DNA of 64,000 bases, from the NCBI RefSeq assembly GCF_024713975.1, contig NC_091111.1, positions 16,854,501 to 16,918,500 of the forward strand, given 5' to 3'. This document shows positions 55,922-64,000 of the stretch, piece after piece. Within the stretch, counting starts at the first letter, position 1; every line of letters begins with the position of its first letter. Position numbers and translations under genes: made by a program. Under the pieces are notes generated by a model. That model had not been told where the DNA came from, searched no databases, and saw only the letters and a list, made by a program, of their open reading frames with translations. This DNA comes from Paralichthys olivaceus (Eukaryota; Chordata; Actinopteri; Pleuronectiformes; Paralichthyidae).

Positions 55922-56413
55922 CGCTTCGCTCTGCACTGTCCGCTGACGAGAGAATGTTCTGCAGAAAAAAAACACAACCTGAAGCCCCCCCCCACCCTGA
56001 CCCTGATGTAAAACCTCTCAACGTCCTGCTTCTTCAAACAGTTTCACCTCAGAGAGTCATATTGTCACGTGTCCTGCTGTGCGAGGAGATGTCGGGTAGA
56101 TAATCGGCCCTGAGCCGGTCTGAAACAGGCTGCAGCATTTAAATGATTAATGCAAGTTTCCTTTAAAAAAGCCAAAACTGATTCTGTAATTCTCTCTGTA
56201 ATGTTTTGTTCTCTGCATTCAGCTTTTCTCACACATGTAGATTCAACTGTTTGCTTCAGTATAAAGAGAAATAGATGTTTGTTAGAAACACATAGGAAGT
56301 TTACTCTGTTTCAGTGACTTTAACGACCTGGTCTACTCCTCGGCAGATCTCCGATAAGTCTTTATCTGAGTTGGTTGAAGTTAGTTGCCGGAGTTAAAAT
56401 CACTGATTGGAGA

Positions 56414-56419
56414 AATAAA
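56414..56419 (+). terminator. clu: Polyadenylation signal of clu
   Basis: AATAAA about 490 nt after the clusterin stop codon. Confidence 0.5.
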
Positions 56420-58913
56420 ACTTGGGAAATTAAGAAATTAATATTTGAAGATGTCTCGGAGTTGCTCTGTAAAACCACCCAGCGATGAAGCAATGCTTGG
56501 AGATTTCATAAAACCTGCTCAAACTACTGCGTCTCTGTGCACGTTTCTCCTCTGAAGGTGGGATTCTCCAGAGAACTCAATGAGGTTATGTTTCCACCTC
56601 GGCCAAATGCATTTTACAGAGTGAACGTTGAATGTGAAGATGTATGCAAAGTCAAATGTTGCACCAGATACAAATAAGAGTTGAGAAGATAATATTTAAA
56701 ATCAACTATGGAACTTTTACTGAGCAGCAGCGCCCTCTGCGGTCACAGGTGGAGATTAATCCTGTTAGGATTACTATATCATTTTAAATGTATTCACTCT
56801 GAGTGGAGGATATTACCCATGATCCCTGGCTTCCTGCAACAAATTCACCAGTCGTTAACTTTTTTTATAACTTGTCTCACATGGTACAAAAAGTTAACAG
56901 AGCAGTGAGGAGTGGAATTAAAAGAGGAAACATTCCCTCAGAATTGTGCAGCTGATATTTGAAGGTAGAGAAGTTGCACAGTGTTGCTTTAATGTCTTTT
57001 TCAACTCGCCAGGATTCTGCTGGAAGATTATTTTTCTTCTTTTACAAACCGGAACCAGTTTGACAAAGGAGTCTGTGCAGGGGGCAGAGTTTAAAATATT
57101 GTGCCGTTTTTATTTTTGTGTAAAAATCACACAGCTGCTAGTTGACTCTGCAGAGATACAGTACATCCATGCAGTTAAACATCTAGGATCCCACAGCCAA
57201 GAGAGAAGGAATTAAATAGAATATTCTTTCGCTGTTAGTCAGCAATTAATGCAAATTTACATGAGTCCAAAAAAGTGTGTATCATATACAATATACAACA
57301 CAGATCTGGGAGCAAATAGCATTCAAAATCCCACCAAAGACTTTTATCGATTGCTCCTGCCTGCCTGGATTGCCTTTTGGGTTCAAGGGATGAGGAGGGA
57401 GCTGTTGTGCTTGCAAACATAAATCGATCCCACATGAAGGTGTTTAACAGGGTTTTAAATGGTATTAGTTCCAGGCCTGGAAAACAATATAACACGCACA
57501 CACACACACACACACACTCACACACACACACCAAGTACATCATCGTCCTCAACAGCAGAAAAAAGAAGGCGAGCCTTGATACGACAAGGAAGAGGGAGTT
57601 CAGTCAGCCGCCGTGGAAACCTGAACGCCAGTCGAGGGGGAGTAAGGCCTTAGAAGAAGACAGATTCTTCACCAACACACATAAAGCTCCAGGGATGAAA
57701 CATTTATAATAATAATCATTAAAAAAAAGAAAAGAAAAAAGATTAACCACACAAGACGGGATAATTCAGGATACTGGCACAAAAAAAACCTTACAATTTC
57801 CAGGTTGTAGTGAAGAAATAAAACTCGAGTGGTTCAGTTTTTTTTCTCATCTTAAAGCATCTTTTTTTTTTTAAATACACGTGAAAAACAAAAAAAGAAA
57901 CGACAACATGCAGGTTAAAAGAAAGAAAGAGGAGGGACGTTACAAAATAAAAGAACAACAGAAGTAAGGGGAGTTAGGTTCAAAGTGCTGTCAGGTCGTT
58001 CAGGTGTCCCGTTCTGTCGACTGGTCTCCGTCTGTTGAGCTTCACTTTGCAGCTTTCAGGTGAAAATCGCCCCCGATAATAAAACACTGATCTGGAGTTC
58101 ATTTCTCTCTGGAGCTGGGAGCAGGAGTGGGAAGTGGACTGCTCGTCAAAAAAAAAAAAAGAAAAGGCAAAATGAAACATACAGTAGATGTTGTTTCTGG
58201 AAGATCTATGATACAAAAAAATCAGTGTACTGTTCACACAGTTGCTACTATCATAGTCAAACAGCTAAGTAGAGTTGGTCTGTGGAGATGAATCGCCCGT
58301 TCTTGCATAGTGCCGACCGCCCGGTTGGAAAACAGCTCTATCTGCACCACTTGTTTGGATCTGTGCACACGTGTCTGCCGAGGAAAATAAAATAAAACAA
58401 TCACAGGAAAAACTTCTTCTCCATCAGCAACACGATTCTTCATAAACGCCGCCTCCTGCAGTGGAGCAGCTGGAAAAGAGAAAAGTCTTCAAACCCTTCA
58501 TGTGAACGTCTGTTCTTAAAAGGCCGGAGACAACCTCGGGAATCGAGAAGACGAGGTCTGAAGCGTTTGAAATGTTGAGCCACGGCTACGTTACGGAAAA
58601 GGAAGGGAGAGAAAGCTGCGGTTCTTTATAATATCTATTTTTTTTTTTTTTTTTAAAACAGTCCGAGTAGAAGTAGAGAGCAGTGATAGTTCAGTCATTT
58701 GGCATTAAAGTTAAATCATTCAGTCACATCGAACCCAAAACACTGTAACGTGGAGGAAACAACAGACGAAGCATTCGTTCGTTATCTCAGATCGTCACCG
58801 AACACACACACACAGATGTCGGAGGGCAGTAGGAGGAGGGGTGAGGGCTGAATTCATGTCACAGGATGAGTCAAACAAGCCTTCACCATGATTTAGCCAT
58901 TAAATGCAAATCA

Positions 58914-58916
<3 letters not shown>

Positions 58917-58945
<29 letters not shown>
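58917..58945. repeat. (CA)n microsatellite
   Basis: CA run of about 14 units. Confidence 0.9.
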
Positions 58946-58947
<2 letters not shown>

Positions 58948-59484
58948 CGTGTCCAGAGGTAGCGTAGTATGTTTTATGGTGGAATCCAACTACACCAAAC
59001 TCCAGTTTCTCATGTTTACTGGCAGAGGAAGCTTCCTGTCGGATGTTTCTGAGATCTATGTTTAATTATTCCTTTTTTGAAATATTCGGAGCGCCAGCGA
59101 CAAAGGCTGCTGTCGCCCGGAACAAACTATCTTTGATGATATTTGGAGCTGAGGTCCTGTTTTTCCCCGGTAGTTTAACGTTCTCATTCGTGGCAACCGG
59201 AATAAAAACTTGAGCCAACAAGCAAAAGACGACAATGAAAGAATTTGTTCAACACTTGCAAACTCTGCAAAATGTACTATTTTTACTTAAGATTGATAAT
59301 CATCTCGGGTCTTTTCTTTAAATATGCCAGGTAGTTAATACGGCGTGGCTGAACCTCAACAGAGAACGCACATACTGATGCTAGCCTCAAGTCACTAAAC
59401 AGGAACACAAATACACAAACAGTCGCACGGACACGCGGCACACACACACACACGCTCACTCCGCCTTTCTTCTTCAGTCATTCA

Positions 59485-63749
<4,265 letters not shown>

Positions 63750-63858
63750 CTGCGTAAGACAAGTACAGACAGGTTATACTCTTACACAGCGAGCGTCCAA
63801 TGAAGGGGTAGGAGTCTGAGACTACAAGATGCCATCAACCAAAGTAAAAAAATTATAC

Positions 63859-63877
63859 CTTCACTGAGATCTAAGAG
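63859..63877 (-). CDS. reps1: Possible 19-nt micro-exon of reps1
   Basis: A segment flanked by TTTTTCCAG and a GTATAA donor, encoding LLDLSE plus one base. Its phase fits the exon at 63749 exactly, giving LLDLSEEVPETAAD. Short length makes chance occurrence possible, and an upstream exon in phase 0 would be needed outside the window. Confidence 0.4.
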
Positions 63878-64000
63878 CTGGAAAAAGCAGCTCAACAAGC
63901 TTCATCCAAAGGAAACAATTCCAGCGACCAACACTGAAGCTCAGTAATAAACAGGAAACACCTTGTTTGTTTGATCCGAACTTGAGCTCAGTCTATTCCT

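Overview
This is vertebrate nuclear DNA, most likely from a teleost fish (inference). The genes have many short exons with GT-AG introns. The proteins closely resemble vertebrate families, and the spacers hold long CA/GT microsatellites and dispersed AT-rich repeats of the kind common in percomorph fish. No CRISPR array, operon, prophage, rRNA or convincing tRNA was seen.

Layout, left to right. (1) 56-1606, minus: 5' half of a RhoGAP gene resembling arhgap11a, running off the left edge. (2) 2629-4716, minus: complete cardiac-type alpha-actin (actc1), 377 aa, with a noncoding first exon near 6126-6160, a TATA-like box and SRF-type (CArG) sites upstream. (3) 10580-15467, plus: complete ak7 (adenylate kinase 7, an axonemal protein), 18 coding exons, about 681 aa, behind a TATA-less promoter with an RFX-type X-box. 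(4) 15.6-30.2 kb: no gene recognised; microsatellites and dispersed repeats. (5) 30659-44158, minus: complete scara3 (collagen-containing scavenger-receptor-like protein), 12 coding exons, 605 aa, whose first coding exon supplies only seven coding bases and lies 7.8 kb upstream. (6) 49.4-56.4 kb, plus: complete clusterin (clu), with a TATA box, noncoding exon 1 and 461 codons in nine coding exons. (7) 59834-63749 and probably to 63877, minus: 3' half of reps1, running off the right edge.

The exon models were assembled by hand. In each complete gene the reading phases close at every junction and the total length agrees with the vertebrate family (actin 377 aa exactly; scara3 605 versus 606 in human; clusterin 461 versus 449; ak7 681 versus 723).

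scara3 and clu sit head to head, as they do on human 8p21, so the 5 kb between them is a candidate shared control region. The other genes are not expected to act together: actin in muscle, AK7 in cilia, REPS1 in endocytosis, ARHGAP11A in cell division.

No clearly new biological system is visible. The points most worth a second look are the tiny first coding exon of scara3, the X-box of ak7, the CArG sites of actc1, the tandem splice acceptors and a possible 19-nt micro-exon in reps1, the poly-methionine start of clusterin, an inverted-repeat element inside ak7 intron 2, and three families of dispersed repeats.
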